In this document: piece by piece, positions 49,728-58,572 of the stretch | How positions within the stretch are numbered: position 1 is the first letter of the stretch | How the letters are laid out: each line of letters begins with the position of its first letter | DNA from: an uncultured Gammaproteobacteria bacterium | GTDB lineage: Bacteria > Pseudomonadota > Gammaproteobacteria > CAMYKB01 | Direction: 5' to 3' | NCBI GenBank assembly: GCA_947258875.1 | Contig: CAMYKB010000004.1 | Location: 85,029-149,028, forward strand | Length of the DNA: 64,000 bases | Notes under the pieces: generated by a model | Told to the model about the DNA's origin: nothing | Databases searched by the model: none | The model's input: the letters and a program-made list of their open reading frames with translations, nothing else | Made by a program: the position numbers and the translations under genes

Positions 49728-50809
49728 TGTATTCGCCACTGCGCCATGTCGGTTCGGTTATCTGGAAGCAGCGGCCTATACAGTTGACGTTTTTTCTCAC
49801 GCGCAAATGCAATGCCCGCTGCCCGTTCTGTTTTTACCTCAATTCCGCCGATCACGAGACCACACACGAACCGGAGCTGACGCTGGAGGAAATTCGCACT
49901 ATAACCCCGTCATTGGGCAAACTGCTGTGGCTGGCTTTTTCCGGTGGTGAAATCTACTTGAGAAAAGATCTGGTCGAGATCAGTGAGGTGTTTTACAGGC
50001 AAAATCAGCCTGCAATTATGCTATTTCCAACCAATGGGCTCTTGCCGCAGCTGATCTTCGAACAAACTGAACAAATACTACAGCGATGCCCTGAGAGCAT
50101 TATTGTGGTTAAGCTCTCCGTCGACGGCTTGAATGGTGATCATGATGCATTAAGGCGTACCCCAGGAGGTTTCGAACACGTCATGGAATCTTACCGTCTG
50201 CTTGAACCGTTGTTGGATCGATATCCAAATTTTGAACTTGGCATTAATACAGTATTCTGTTCTGAAAATCAGGACAAAATGAATGACATTATAGATTTCA
50301 CAGATAATTTGAAAAGATTGCGAACGCACACAGTTTCCCTTGCGCGTGGCAACCTGTCTTTTCCTGAATTTAAACACGTGGATGAAGGGAAATACCTGCA
50401 AACAGTAAAGAGGTTGGAGAAAAATTATCAGAAAAAAAATTCATCTATGTATCAGTTCAATGGTGGGCGTATAAAAGCGGCTCAAGATATTGTTCAGAGG
50501 CACCTGATTCACAAGACTATGCAAACCAAACGAAGACAACTGGACTGTTATGCAGGACGACTTAATCTGGTACTTACTGAGTCAGGTGATGTTTACCCCT
50601 GTGAGATTCTGGATGCCTGTATGGGTAATGTGCGGGATTATCACTACGATATGCGCGAATTGAGTCGCTCGAAGACAGCCCGAAATATTCTAGATTCAAT
50701 CCAAGTCCAGCAGTGTTACTGTACGCATGAATGTTACTTTATCACCAATATTCTATTTAACCCGGCCACCTATCCAAGGTTGCTGCGCGAGTACATCCGT
50801 TGTGATTAA
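49727..50809 (+). CDS. Radical SAM protein with SPASM-like C-terminus
   Basis: A 360-residue cytoplasmic radical SAM enzyme. The cluster motif CNARCPFC puts the three SAM-cluster cysteines at 28, 32 and 35. AFSGGEIYLRKDL is the GGE SAM-binding motif. The C-terminal part holds clustered cysteines (LDCYAG, VYPCEILDAC, QQCYCTHEC) resembling a SPASM or twitch domain that binds extra iron-sulfur clusters. Such enzymes modify peptides or oligosaccharide- and lipid-linked substrates. The ATG at 49727 is coupled to the GT2 stop; longer in-frame forms inside the GT2 gene are not credible. Its stop overlaps the convergent B12-type radical SAM gene by four bases. The substrate is unknown. Confidence 0.87.
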   Translation: MYSPLRHVGSVIWKQRPIQLTFFLTRKCNARCPFCFYLNSADHETTHEPELTLEEIRTITPSLGKLLWLAFSGGEIYLRKDLVEISEVFYRQNQPAIMLFPTNGLLPQLIFEQTEQILQRCPESIIVVKLSVDGLNGDHDALRRTPGGFEHVMESYRLLEPLLDRYPNFELGINTVFCSENQDKMNDIIDFTDNLKRLRTHTVSLARGNLSFPEFKHVDEGKYLQTVKRLEKNYQKKNSSMYQFNGGRIKAAQDIVQRHLIHKTMQTKRRQLDCYAGRLNLVLTESGDVYPCEILDACMGNVRDYHYDMRELSRSKTARNILDSIQVQQCYCTHECYFITNILFNPATYPRLLREYIRCD

Positions 50810-52281
50810 GAGGCGTGTGTCGACGCATCGCCGCCATGCTTACGGTGAAACACACGTTTATCCATCCATATCCAGAAGAGGCTCTTCAGCCCGGTAAACG
50901 CCGCACGGCAATCGCGCCATGTTCTGATAGCCCGGAGTCGTTTTAACAGAAATGATGGGCGTGAATAGAATCGTTTAAATGCCATCTGCCGTAGCATCAG
51001 CACCTGATCCTGGCTCATGGTGTACGGTGTAAACGCCGCGCTTTGGTAGGTGTAGTCGCTCAGGTCGCCACTGACGCTGCCATATTCATCTATATGGTCG
51101 TACAGATGGGTTCCGGGGAAGGGTGTGAGAGCATGAAAATTTGCAAGGTCAGGGTCGAGTTCTACCGCAAATTCTATTGTCTGCAAGGCGTCATCAATGG
51201 TTTCTCCCGGGATACCGAACAGAAACGGCGTACTGACGTGCAGGCCAACATCTTTGGCGGCATACACGGCTTCGCGTATCTGTTTGAGTGTAGATCCTTT
51301 ACGCAGTATATTGAGGTTCTTTTGCACGCCACTTTCCGCCCCCAGTAGAATTGCCCAACAGCCGGCATCCTTCATTGCCTGCAACAATGGCCGGTCGACT
51401 TGATTCACGCATGCCGAAGCGAACCAGGTGAAATCCAGTCGGCGTGATTGAATTTCCGCGCACAGGCTTAACGCCCGCTCGTAATCCGCAACAAATGAAT
51501 CGTCAATAAACTTGATTTCCCGATAACCCTGTTGCAGACACAGTTCAATTTCCTGCATAACATTATCGATGCTGCGAAAACGTACGCCACGAACACCGCT
51601 TGTACGCTTACGGTCGATCTGAAAACAAAATATGCAACGCCGATTGCAGCCGCGTGACGTCATCATTACGGTAACGGGGCTGCGCCGGTACGTTGCCGGA
51701 GGCGGTATATAGCGGTCGCTACCCCCGAGCAGATCGCGAGCAGGGAAAGGTAAGCTGTCGAGATCCTCAATCAGGGGGCGTGAACCATTGCCAATAATTT
51801 TTCCACTCGTGTTACGGTAAATGAGGCCTAACACGCCGCCCAGATCCTGCCCGGTCTCGAGCCGTGCCAACATTTCAACCATGGTGCGTTCGCCCTCACC
51901 ACTGATAACCGCATCGATGATGGCGTCATGCCCAAGCAGGCATTGCTCCTGGGCGACAATTGGGTAGGGCCCGCCAACGCAAGTAAAAATATGCGGTAGC
52001 ATGCGTTTCAATGCGGTGGCGGTATTCACTGCCTTCGACCAGCCAAATGTTGTCGCATAGAGTCCGGCCACGTGCGGAGCGAATTCCCGGGTCTGTTGCA
52101 TAATCTCGGCATGTGTTAGGAATGCCCCATTCAAAAACAGGACCTCATGTCCTGCCTGGCGCAGGCAGGCGGCAACATATAAGGTTCCGAGAGGTTGCCA
52201 GTAATTAATCTGCGAACCCGCTGTTTTGGCGGGAAAGATGTCCTCTGGCGCCCATGCAGGAATGATCAGTACGCATTTCAT
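50806..52281 (-). CDS. B12-binding-domain radical SAM protein
   Basis: A 491-residue cytoplasmic enzyme. An N-terminal cobalamin-binding-like domain (about 1-150: PLGTLYVAACLRQAGHEV, GGPYPIV, ISGEGERTM) precedes the radical SAM core with SRGCNRRCIFCF (Cys212, 216, 219) and KFIDDSFVADYERAL. The DxHxxG histidine motif is not seen, as in most class B members. LFGIPGETIDDALQTIEFA is the conserved downstream strand. The C-terminus is basic. Class B enzymes methylate or rearrange lipids, sugars or peptides. The gene is seven bases after the flavoprotein gene on the same strand. The actual substrate is unknown. Confidence 0.88.
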   Translation of the reverse strand: MKCVLIIPAWAPEDIFPAKTAGSQINYWQPLGTLYVAACLRQAGHEVLFLNGAFLTHAEIMQQTREFAPHVAGLYATTFGWSKAVNTATALKRMLPHIFTCVGGPYPIVAQEQCLLGHDAIIDAVISGEGERTMVEMLARLETGQDLGGVLGLIYRNTSGKIIGNGSRPLIEDLDSLPFPARDLLGGSDRYIPPPATYRRSPVTVMMTSRGCNRRCIFCFQIDRKRTSGVRGVRFRSIDNVMQEIELCLQQGYREIKFIDDSFVADYERALSLCAEIQSRRLDFTWFASACVNQVDRPLLQAMKDAGCWAILLGAESGVQKNLNILRKGSTLKQIREAVYAAKDVGLHVSTPFLFGIPGETIDDALQTIEFAVELDPDLANFHALTPFPGTHLYDHIDEYGSVSGDLSDYTYQSAAFTPYTMSQDQVLMLRQMAFKRFYSRPSFLLKRLRAIRTWRDCRAAFTGLKSLFWIWMDKRVFHRKHGGDASTHAS

Positions 52282-52287
52282 GCGCTG

Positions 52288-53706
52288 CTATCCTGCATAA
52301 ACGAATTCCTGCCGCGCCGCAGCTGGTGCCACTTTGGCCCTGGCCGCGATCTGATCGGCGATCTGCATTCCGGACTCCATCGTATGATCCATATTGTAAT
52401 AGCGGAACAAGCCGCTCCGTCCGATCAGATGTAAATTCGCGAACTGGCTGAGGTAACTCTCGAGTACGCCGCAATGAGCCGCGTAACCGATCTCGAACAG
52501 CGGGTAGGCCTTTGCAACCCTAACGACCTTGCTGGTTATCACTTCGCGCCTGGAAATTAGCCCTAATGCTTCCAGAGCGGTGACGGTCTTGTCAGTTAAT
52601 GTCCGCTCATCTGCACACCAGGTACGGTCACCCTGAAAACAAAAATGTTCGGTTACCAGCAAGGTCTTTCCGGATGGTGCCATGTTTGGACTCCAGTTTG
52701 TGGGTTCGTGAATACGACCAAACGGGATATCCGGATCCGGAATGTAAATCCACGACTGATCGGTGACCCGGTTGCGATCAATCATCACAGTCACGACGAC
52801 AAGGTCACGGTAGCGCAGTTTGTTGGCAGCCGACAGCACATGTAACGGTGGTTTTGGCCGTAACAATTTAACCATGGTCGCCAACGGTAGACTGGATATG
52901 AACTCATCGCCCCCTAGACTGGTGCGACGGCCTCTGTGTTCCACCGTGATCGAGGTAATCCGGCCGGCACGGTGTTTAATGCCGGCAATGCGCCTGCCGG
53001 TATCTATCCGGCCTCTGCGCTCAATTGCTGTTTGTAACGCCTCGGCCATTTGGCTGATGCCGCGAGAAGGATAGAGAAATTCTCCAGCCAGGGTGCGAAG
53101 GCCGCTTTCACCAGAGCGGAACAGTGCCTCACGGATCGCCACCCATAGGGACAGGCCATGGATCCGTTGTTCTACCCAGGCGCTACTGATACGTTGACAT
53201 TCAATCCCCCATACTTTTTCACTATAGTCCCGAAAATAGATTTCGAACAAGGCGCGCCCGAATTTCCGGATTACCCAGTCCTGTAACGAAGTATCCGTCT
53301 CCAGGGCGCGGTTTTTGTGAAATTGTTGTCGTGCATAGTCGGTGATAATACGAGTGGCGGTTTTCAGGCCCAAAGCGAACATAGCATTCAGTGGGCGCAA
53401 TGGGTAATTGATATAATGTTGCCCAAGTAGTATCTTGCTGGCGCGTTGCACGGTCAGCATCTGCTTGCCTAAAAGCGTGCTCACTATTTGGCTGATACGA
53501 TCGTTGTCGGTTTTGAATCGGTGCCCGCCCAAGTCAAAACGAAAATCGTCGCATACGACTGTTCTGGCGAGCCCGCCGACTTGCGATTCACGTTCGATGA
53601 GTCGTACCGAAAGGCCTGACTCAGTCAGCACGTAGCCTGCGGTCAAACCGGCAAGACCTGCACCCAGGATAACGACTTGTTGCTGTTGTCTGACACTGGT
53701 ATCCAT
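52288..53706 (-). CDS. FAD-dependent amine oxidase/UDP-galactopyranose mutase-like protein
   Basis: A 472-residue flavoprotein. The FAD-binding GAGLAGLTAGYVL is at residues 15-27, followed by ERESQVGGLARTV and FDLGGHRFKTDN, a block common to UDP-galactopyranose mutases and protoporphyrinogen-oxidase-like proteins. KVWGIECQRISSAWVEQRI is also typical. The C-terminal block IGRSGLFRYYNMDHTMESG completes the FAD site. The sequence does not decide between mutase and oxidoreductase. Its place between a radical SAM gene and glycosyltransferases makes sugar-nucleotide or lipid modification attractive. Confidence 0.82.
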   Translation of the reverse strand: MDTSVRQQQQVVILGAGLAGLTAGYVLTESGLSVRLIERESQVGGLARTVVCDDFRFDLGGHRFKTDNDRISQIVSTLLGKQMLTVQRASKILLGQHYINYPLRPLNAMFALGLKTATRIITDYARQQFHKNRALETDTSLQDWVIRKFGRALFEIYFRDYSEKVWGIECQRISSAWVEQRIHGLSLWVAIREALFRSGESGLRTLAGEFLYPSRGISQMAEALQTAIERRGRIDTGRRIAGIKHRAGRITSITVEHRGRRTSLGGDEFISSLPLATMVKLLRPKPPLHVLSAANKLRYRDLVVVTVMIDRNRVTDQSWIYIPDPDIPFGRIHEPTNWSPNMAPSGKTLLVTEHFCFQGDRTWCADERTLTDKTVTALEALGLISRREVITSKVVRVAKAYPLFEIGYAAHCGVLESYLSQFANLHLIGRSGLFRYYNMDHTMESGMQIADQIAARAKVAPAAARQEFVYAG

Positions 53707-53780
53707 GTCCCGCCTCTCTTGCTACCGTCCTGAAGGTCATTATGCGTCCTGAACCATCTGGCCATAGCTGAAAATAATCT

Positions 53781-53987
53781 TCACTCTGCCAGTTTTTTAT
53801 AATACTCCTCGTAATCTGAGTCCAAACCTTCTATTGCAGAGCCCTCTTTGCCGCCACCGTAACTTCCTGTCTCGGCCGCTTGAAAGTACCCAGGTTCTAT
53901 CCCGGTGTACGAGGACGAAACATAGCCGGCCGCAAAACCTAATATTGTGGTCACCAGGGTGATCAATACCCACCGTCCGTTATTCAA
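53781..53987 (-). CDS. Tiny membrane protein A with C-terminal EEYYKKL tail
   Basis: I know no named family for this 68-residue protein. One transmembrane helix (about residues 6-27, with GFAAGY) is followed by a Gly/Ser-rich linker and an acidic tail, LDSDYEEYYKKLAE. It is a paralogue of the 59-residue protein just upstream in the operon, which has the same layout and the tail LDESMEEYYKELQ. The positive-inside rule gives a short cytoplasmic N-terminus and an exported tail. It could be an accessory subunit of the YeeE transporter, a scaffold, or a substrate of the nearby radical SAM enzymes; none is demonstrated. About 75 bases separate it from the flavoprotein gene. Confidence 0.75.
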   Translation of the reverse strand: MNNGRWVLITLVTTILGFAAGYVSSSYTGIEPGYFQAAETGSYGGGKEGSAIEGLDSDYEEYYKKLAE

Positions 53988-54030
53988 TTTTCTGTTCCTC
54001 CGTCACTCGTGGATTAATCCGGAGTTGCCG

Positions 54031-54210
54031 CTAATCACTCTGCAGCTCCTTATAGTATTCCTCCATTGATTCGTCGAGTTGTGTGGATTTATCGGTGCCG
54101 GTGCCACCAGTAAGCATCCCTACCTCAGCGAGCGGGGGCACGCTATATCCTGTGACGTAACCGACAAACGCCGCTGTTAGAACAATTATTATCCATAAGC
54201 TCTGTTTCAT
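54031..54210 (-). CDS. Tiny membrane protein B with C-terminal EEYYKEL tail
   Basis: A 59-residue protein from the ATG at 54210, which follows GAGAGGA at good spacing; an in-frame ATG at 54231 would add seven residues but lacks such a site. One N-terminal transmembrane helix (SLWIIIVLTAAFVGYVTGY) is followed by a flexible linker and the tail STQLDESMEEYYKELQSD. Helix, GxxxGY ending and EEYYKxL tail are shared with protein A, 43 bases downstream, indicating a duplication. It is 122 bases after the TusA-like gene. Function unknown. Confidence 0.75.
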   Translation of the reverse strand: MKQSLWIIIVLTAAFVGYVTGYSVPPLAEVGMLTGGTGTDKSTQLDESMEEYYKELQSD

Positions 54211-54353
54211 CGTCTGTCCTCTCAACTGCATTATCCGGCCAATCGCGTGTTTTAACCGACACTATTTACTTTGTACGTTGCCAGCTTAGCGGCGTACGCT
54301 ACTATTCTGTGTGCTTTCGTCAGCTTAAATATTAAAGTATGTACGCGAAACAC

Positions 54354-54605
54354 TCAGGCTTTCTGTATATCCCATATGAATTGCCCGCCTTCCTGACGCT
54401 GATTCAATATCTCGTCTCCAGAGTTATCACACATTAACGAGATTGATTCGCCCGACGAAGGGTTATCGAAAATCAGTTCCAGCATGTCACCTGGCTCCAG
54501 TTTTTCGAGGGCTTTTTTCGTATATATTTGTGGGTGAGGGCACACATAACCCTTCACGTCCAGCAAATAGCTGCCGTTATCCTTCTTTTCAAATTTCATT
54601 GCCAT
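54354..54605 (-). CDS. TusA-family sulfur carrier protein
   Basis: An 83-residue cytoplasmic protein of the TusA/SirA/YeeD fold. The hallmark GYVCPHPQIYTKKALEKL has Cys22 in the CPxP motif that carries persulfide sulfur. LEPGDMLELIFDNPSSGESI is the conserved beta-hairpin. It lies 30 bases after the YeeE-type transporter gene, the same arrangement as yeeE-yeeD (TsuA-TsuB) for thiosulfate uptake, where the TusA-like protein receives the imported sulfur. Delivery to the DsrE-like proteins encoded upstream is a reasonable inference. Confidence 0.92.
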   Translation of the reverse strand: MAMKFEKKDNGSYLLDVKGYVCPHPQIYTKKALEKLEPGDMLELIFDNPSSGESISLMCDNSGDEILNQRQEGGQFIWDIQKA

Positions 54606-54635
54606 GACTACCTCCAGGCGGAGATGGATCCGTAC

Positions 54636-56099
54636 CTATAGGTCACAGGAAGCCATTTCATTCGCCATTTTGCGTTCAGTCCACCAGTTGAAAAATTTAA
54701 CGCCAATATAGGCTCCAGGGATCATGCCCAGACCAAATAACCAGCCCGAGGGGTCGCCATTGGCAACTCGGGCAAAAAATGCACCGATATTACATCCCAG
54801 TGCCAATCGCGAACCAATACCCATAAGAAACCCGCCAATGATCGCCCAAGTTGCCAATTCCAGAGTAGGTTTCTTGAACTTGAATTCATTGGCTAACAGA
54901 GCCATTACCGCGGCACCGCCAATGGTGGCAATCGACATCCAGTCCGCCGGATTAATCGCTGGATTGGGAATGCCATTGACATACCCAAAGAATACGTTGT
55001 CCATGTTTTCCCAACCCATCTTTTGCAAACTCCAGCCAACCCACTGCGCTTCCTGCGTTGTCACATACCAATATCCCGGGTCGAATACAGTACCGTTGAC
55101 CGAGATGCCGAAATCGAATCCCAGGCGCTCTAGCAGGGTACCCGCATTTTTGACACCGAATTTAACCCGCAGGCCCTGTAGCACGAACATGTGGACACCA
55201 GCCGCTATCCCAAGTATGAGGCCAGCGATGGCGGTGCGTTTCGATGCAATGATCATTGCCCAATAGCCTTTCAGGTCAAGCACTAGCCCGCTTTGTGTAC
55301 TACCCAGTTTGGCCTGTTTACGTCGGTAGGCCTTGCGTGACCAAAAGATATAGACAAGTACCAGTAGTGCTGCCCCAGGTAGCACTACACCAATCATCAA
55401 ATTACCGACAAAGGCGCCGATAAAGGACTCGTTGCTCCAATCGAACATTGTTGCAACGGTCATAACGGGTTGGTCCCAGACATAGCCGGCGAGGTATTGG
55501 TCGATCCATCCGTCGCTGACATTGATAGATTCCGGCAGGCCTTTTTGCAGCGCCGACTCTTTCCAGGACTGCGGAACCAGCTTGTTCGTCCAGCCACCGA
55601 TATCCACAAAAATGGCCTGCGTGACACTGATCGACAATACAACCAGAGCGGCATTGCAATTACCCTCGCCGGTTTTGTACAGCGACCCGGAAGCACAACC
55701 CCCGGAGAATACCATGCCGATTCCAAAAATAAGTCCGGCTATCATTGCATGGATACTCGTCGGGGCTGGATGGAAGGTGCTGACACCTATTGCAGTAACA
55801 AATGATGCAACCAGGCCGAACAACACCATAGCGATCATAATCCCTACGGCCATGCGTGCCACGCCGACCGCAAACAGGTCTCTGAAGGCAGACGAAAAGC
55901 AGAATCTGCCGTACTGTAGACACATGCCGTAGATCAATCCAAACCACAGGTAAACCGACAAGTAGATGTAGTATTCGCTGTAGGCATAGGTGACTATACT
56001 GGTGAGCGCAAAAAAGCCGATGATGATGTATGCCCACATCTTCCTTTTTTGTTCTTTGTTTCTTGCGTCATCAGTGACGGTTTGTGCAATTGTAGCCAT
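54636..56099 (-). CDS. YeeE/YedE family sulfur-compound transporter (TsuA-like)
   Basis: A 487-residue inner-membrane protein with two sulf_transp repeats and many helices. Cysteines implicated in thiosulfate relay in TsuA-type channels are visible: GRFCFSS (Cys67), SGGCASGSLY (Cys135) and LALGCNIGAF (Cys436). The protein is longer than E. coli YeeE, with an extra amphipathic loop around residues 180-220. It is cotranscribed with a TusA-like carrier. Thiosulfate is the likely cargo. Because YedE/YedF proteins are linked to selenium in some bacteria, selenium uptake is an alternative, but no selenium genes are in the window. Confidence 0.88.
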   Translation of the reverse strand: MATIAQTVTDDARNKEQKRKMWAYIIIGFFALTSIVTYAYSEYYIYLSVYLWFGLIYGMCLQYGRFCFSSAFRDLFAVGVARMAVGIMIAMVLFGLVASFVTAIGVSTFHPAPTSIHAMIAGLIFGIGMVFSGGCASGSLYKTGEGNCNAALVVLSISVTQAIFVDIGGWTNKLVPQSWKESALQKGLPESINVSDGWIDQYLAGYVWDQPVMTVATMFDWSNESFIGAFVGNLMIGVVLPGAALLVLVYIFWSRKAYRRKQAKLGSTQSGLVLDLKGYWAMIIASKRTAIAGLILGIAAGVHMFVLQGLRVKFGVKNAGTLLERLGFDFGISVNGTVFDPGYWYVTTQEAQWVGWSLQKMGWENMDNVFFGYVNGIPNPAINPADWMSIATIGGAAVMALLANEFKFKKPTLELATWAIIGGFLMGIGSRLALGCNIGAFFARVANGDPSGWLFGLGMIPGAYIGVKFFNWWTERKMANEMASCDL

Positions 56100-56111
56100 A
56101 AGCCTGCACCT

Positions 56112-57926
56112 CTAAATTGTTCGGTTTGCTTGGTAAACGCTCAGAATGGTCTGGTAACGGAATACCCGACCCGTAACATTAAATTCCTTTGCCAGATGAT
56201 ATTGATCCAGCCTTTGCCGCAGATTTTCCGGTAATGCCTGCCCGGACTTGGAAGCAATTACTACTATTGTGTTGCCAGCGGACGATGTATTTTGCGAATC
56301 TTGATAATAATCTGGATTATTGAATTCCCAGGTAAATCTCAGAGGAGATTTTTCGAAACCCAACGGTGCTTGTTCGACTTTACTGTGCTGGCTGTAATAG
56401 ATATTGCGTTGCGTATACAGATCCAGGGTGGGTACCGCAACAATAGGATTCACTGCAGTGTTTGGCTGATGCAAGGCAAGAACTTCTATAGCGTCTGTAC
56501 CCGCATGATCGAGGTATGCGCCAGCCTGTGCGATATTCGCCGCACTTGTGCCTTTGAGGAACGGCAGATAAGCCAATAATGCTATGGTTATTGATGCCGT
56601 CACCGACGAGGCCGCGACAAAACGTCTCACCGTTGGATTTTTTAGTTGCATCAAACCGTACCCGGCCATTAAAGCGAGCATCGGCATAGCGACCAAAATG
56701 TAGCGAATACGTTTTACCTCCAGGATAAACAGTAATAACAGCATCCAAACTACAATCAGGTAGCGTACATCCCTGGCGCGCCATGCAAATACTATGGATA
56801 GTAGCGCGGATATGGTCACGAACGGGTGTACCTGGAACAGAAAAGTCGACAGATAGCTCTCTTCCCAGCGTTTTAGGCCTGGCAGCTGATATTGATAAAG
56901 AAACATGATCTGGCTGTATAAGGTGTCACCTAGCCACGGCAGTGTAAGCGTCAATAGAATCAACACTCCTGATAGAACCGCTAATCCCCGGAGGAATACC
57001 TGCCTGAAATTGCCGGGCATAAAGACGATAAAAATAACAGGTATAACGCTGAGCAACAGCCATGTTGAGTATTTAGACAGCATCGCCAAAACAATGGCAC
57101 ATGATGCTGCAACGAGCCATTTAATGCCGCCACGGCTTGCTGCCTCGATAGCGGCATACACGGCCAGTGTTAAAAAAAACATGGTGGCGACATCCACCAG
57201 CATGAGTGGTATCTGTGTTAACAGGTAGGGCATAGCCAGTAGTAGTGCCCCGGCCAGTAAGCCAGTCGTTTTATCCCACAGTTTTTTGCCCACCAGGTAA
57301 GTCAGTATGCAGGAGCCTGAGAAGCATAGTGTGGTAAACACCTGGGGACCCAAACGTGACTCTCCGAACAGGGAAAATATTGAACCATATACTAGTGGGA
57401 TGAGAGGCAGGTCCGTCCAGGCGCCAATGCCACTTCCCCATTCGGTAAAGAAATAACCAAGCCCGTACAGTTCAAGATGCTTTGCCTGTGTGAAATAACG
57501 TGATACATCAATCACAACTTCCGGCTCGCTCCAGAAAAGGGATCCGGTTAAGAATGAACCTGCAAACAATAGGTAAACCGATGGGTTGTGTCGCAGAGGT
57601 GTCAAAGCAACGCGCAATGCAATCACAAGTCCAGCTATTAACGCCAGAAGCAGGGTAATAAGGTTGATCTCAGTGACCGACCATTGCCAGCTGGTCAAAC
57701 TGTTGTCATCAAATGATCTAAATACAAAAGCTGTAATAAATACAAGTATGGCCAGTAGTGATACGAGCACAAGATCCAGGATCTGCTCTTTCTGTATATT
57801 TTGCGTATCCTGATATGGTGTTTCGATGCCCTCTTTGAGCGAGTGCTGATTCGACAAATCACCTGATACCATCATAACGTGGTTCAGCATTTGGTTCGAA
57901 TCTGGCAATCCTCCGGTCTTCACCAT
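56112..57926 (-). CDS. GT39/ArnT-like membrane glycosyltransferase
   Basis: A 604-residue inner-membrane protein with about 12 helices and a C-terminal soluble domain (about 450-600). FWSEPEVVIDVSRYFTQAKH near residues 130-150 contains the acidic residue of the first periplasmic loop typical of PMT/ArnT/GT39 enzymes, and EVKRIRYILVAMPMLALMAGYG matches the later conserved region. These enzymes transfer sugars from polyprenyl phosphates on the periplasmic face. Its position between dsrE-type genes and yeeE, with only 12 bases to yeeE, is odd and suggests one transcript. The start at 57926 is uncertain; in-frame ATGs at 57875 and 57872 are possible. Confidence 0.82.
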   Translation of the reverse strand: MVKTGGLPDSNQMLNHVMMVSGDLSNQHSLKEGIETPYQDTQNIQKEQILDLVLVSLLAILVFITAFVFRSFDDNSLTSWQWSVTEINLITLLLALIAGLVIALRVALTPLRHNPSVYLLFAGSFLTGSLFWSEPEVVIDVSRYFTQAKHLELYGLGYFFTEWGSGIGAWTDLPLIPLVYGSIFSLFGESRLGPQVFTTLCFSGSCILTYLVGKKLWDKTTGLLAGALLLAMPYLLTQIPLMLVDVATMFFLTLAVYAAIEAASRGGIKWLVAASCAIVLAMLSKYSTWLLLSVIPVIFIVFMPGNFRQVFLRGLAVLSGVLILLTLTLPWLGDTLYSQIMFLYQYQLPGLKRWEESYLSTFLFQVHPFVTISALLSIVFAWRARDVRYLIVVWMLLLLFILEVKRIRYILVAMPMLALMAGYGLMQLKNPTVRRFVAASSVTASITIALLAYLPFLKGTSAANIAQAGAYLDHAGTDAIEVLALHQPNTAVNPIVAVPTLDLYTQRNIYYSQHSKVEQAPLGFEKSPLRFTWEFNNPDYYQDSQNTSSAGNTIVVIASKSGQALPENLRQRLDQYHLAKEFNVTGRVFRYQTILSVYQANRTI

Positions 57927-57990
57927 TTAATCCTATGCTTGCGCCAGTGCGGTTTGAAATAACCGCCAGCCTTAAGGTTGCGCGGTCGCG

Positions 57991-58182
57991 CTACCATGAA
58001 ACAACGCGGTCATTGGAAAAAATCATGTCCACGATACGATCAAACGATATATCGCTATTTAAAAGATCAATTACACTTACCTCGTGGCTCCTTGATTGCG
58101 CTTCGATAACACGCTCTGGTATGGCGTCAGGGCCATCATTTAAGATGTGTAGAATCTTTAATTTGGTATTGCTGTCAGTCAT
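57991..58182 (-). CDS. Short DsrH/TusB-like protein
   Basis: A 63-residue cytoplasmic protein. Its opening KLKILHILND and its ending ISFDRIVDMIFSNDRVVSW resemble the two ends of DsrH/TusB proteins, which finish with a similar FVDLV..ND.VVSW block. It is about one third shorter than TusB, has no cysteine, and the middle segment that normally carries the cysteine is missing. It is 35 bases after the DsrE-like gene, a DsrE-DsrH order. A structural partner for the DsrE protein is plausible. The assignment rests on motif memory and is tentative. Confidence 0.55.
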   Translation of the reverse strand: MTDSNTKLKILHILNDGPDAIPERVIEAQSRSHEVSVIDLLNSDISFDRIVDMIFSNDRVVSW

Positions 58183-58217
58183 ATCGTTTACGCTGCCTTA
58201 TCTGAAATAACTATTTT

Positions 58218-58520
58218 CTACAGAACAATCACCCTGTCTGTGACGTTATTCATAATTGCATTGTTGAGCTGGCTGCCACGTATGTTCCGTTCCAAAAGAA
58301 AATCGGAGTCAACGCCATATCCCTGGGCGCTGTGCTCACACACACTCATCGTAACGTCTTCGAGTTCAGCCAGACCCAAAAATTTCTTTTCCTTCAAGAG
58401 CAATGTGCCATCGTCCATGACAAAGATAACTACCTCGTGCCCACGGTCCACAGCCTTTGTCGTGAGGCCAAGTAATGCTTCAAGGTGCTTGTCTGTGTTG
58501 ACAAGGATACCCAGTTTCAT
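58218..58520 (-). CDS. DsrE family protein with conserved cysteine
   Basis: A 100-residue cytoplasmic protein of the DsrE/F/YchN fold. It opens KLGILVNTDKHLEALLGLTTKAVDRGHEVVIF, a typical first beta-alpha-beta, with FVMDDGTLLLKE after it. The single conserved cysteine (Cys61) lies in VTMSVCEHSAQGYGV, the position used by DsrE proteins for persulfide transfer. Nearby YeeE and TusA-like proteins make sulfur relay the likely job. AGGAG lies ten bases before the ATG, inside the end of a 14-codon leader frame. Confidence 0.85.
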   Translation of the reverse strand: MKLGILVNTDKHLEALLGLTTKAVDRGHEVVIFVMDDGTLLLKEKKFLGLAELEDVTMSVCEHSAQGYGVDSDFLLERNIRGSQLNNAIMNNVTDRVIVL

Positions 58521-58527
58521 TTGTCGT

Positions 58528-58572
58528 TTACTCCTGGACGCTTACTACCGAATTCAGAGAATTAATCCACAT
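58528..58572 (-). CDS. Possible 14-residue leader peptide upstream of dsrE-like gene
   Basis: On the reverse strand GGAGGAG at 58586-58580 is seven bases before an ATG at 58572. The frame reads MWINSLNSVVSVQE and stops at 58528-58530, seven bases before the dsrE-like ATG. The AGGAG serving dsrE lies within the last codons of this frame, so its translation should influence that of dsrE. Just upstream on the transcript a GGCCT/AGGCC hairpin (58591-58613) followed by TTTT could end or pause transcription. The ribosome-binding site is strong; that the peptide is made or functional is inferred. Confidence 0.4.
   Translation of the reverse strand: MWINSLNSVVSVQE

Noticed and set aside
54636..56099. 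A selenium-transport (YedE) assignment for the YeeE-type transporter
   Set aside because: No selenophosphate synthetase, selenouridine or selenocysteine genes are in the window. The separate TusA and DsrE genes with a rhodanese fit sulfur better, but the alternative is not excluded.
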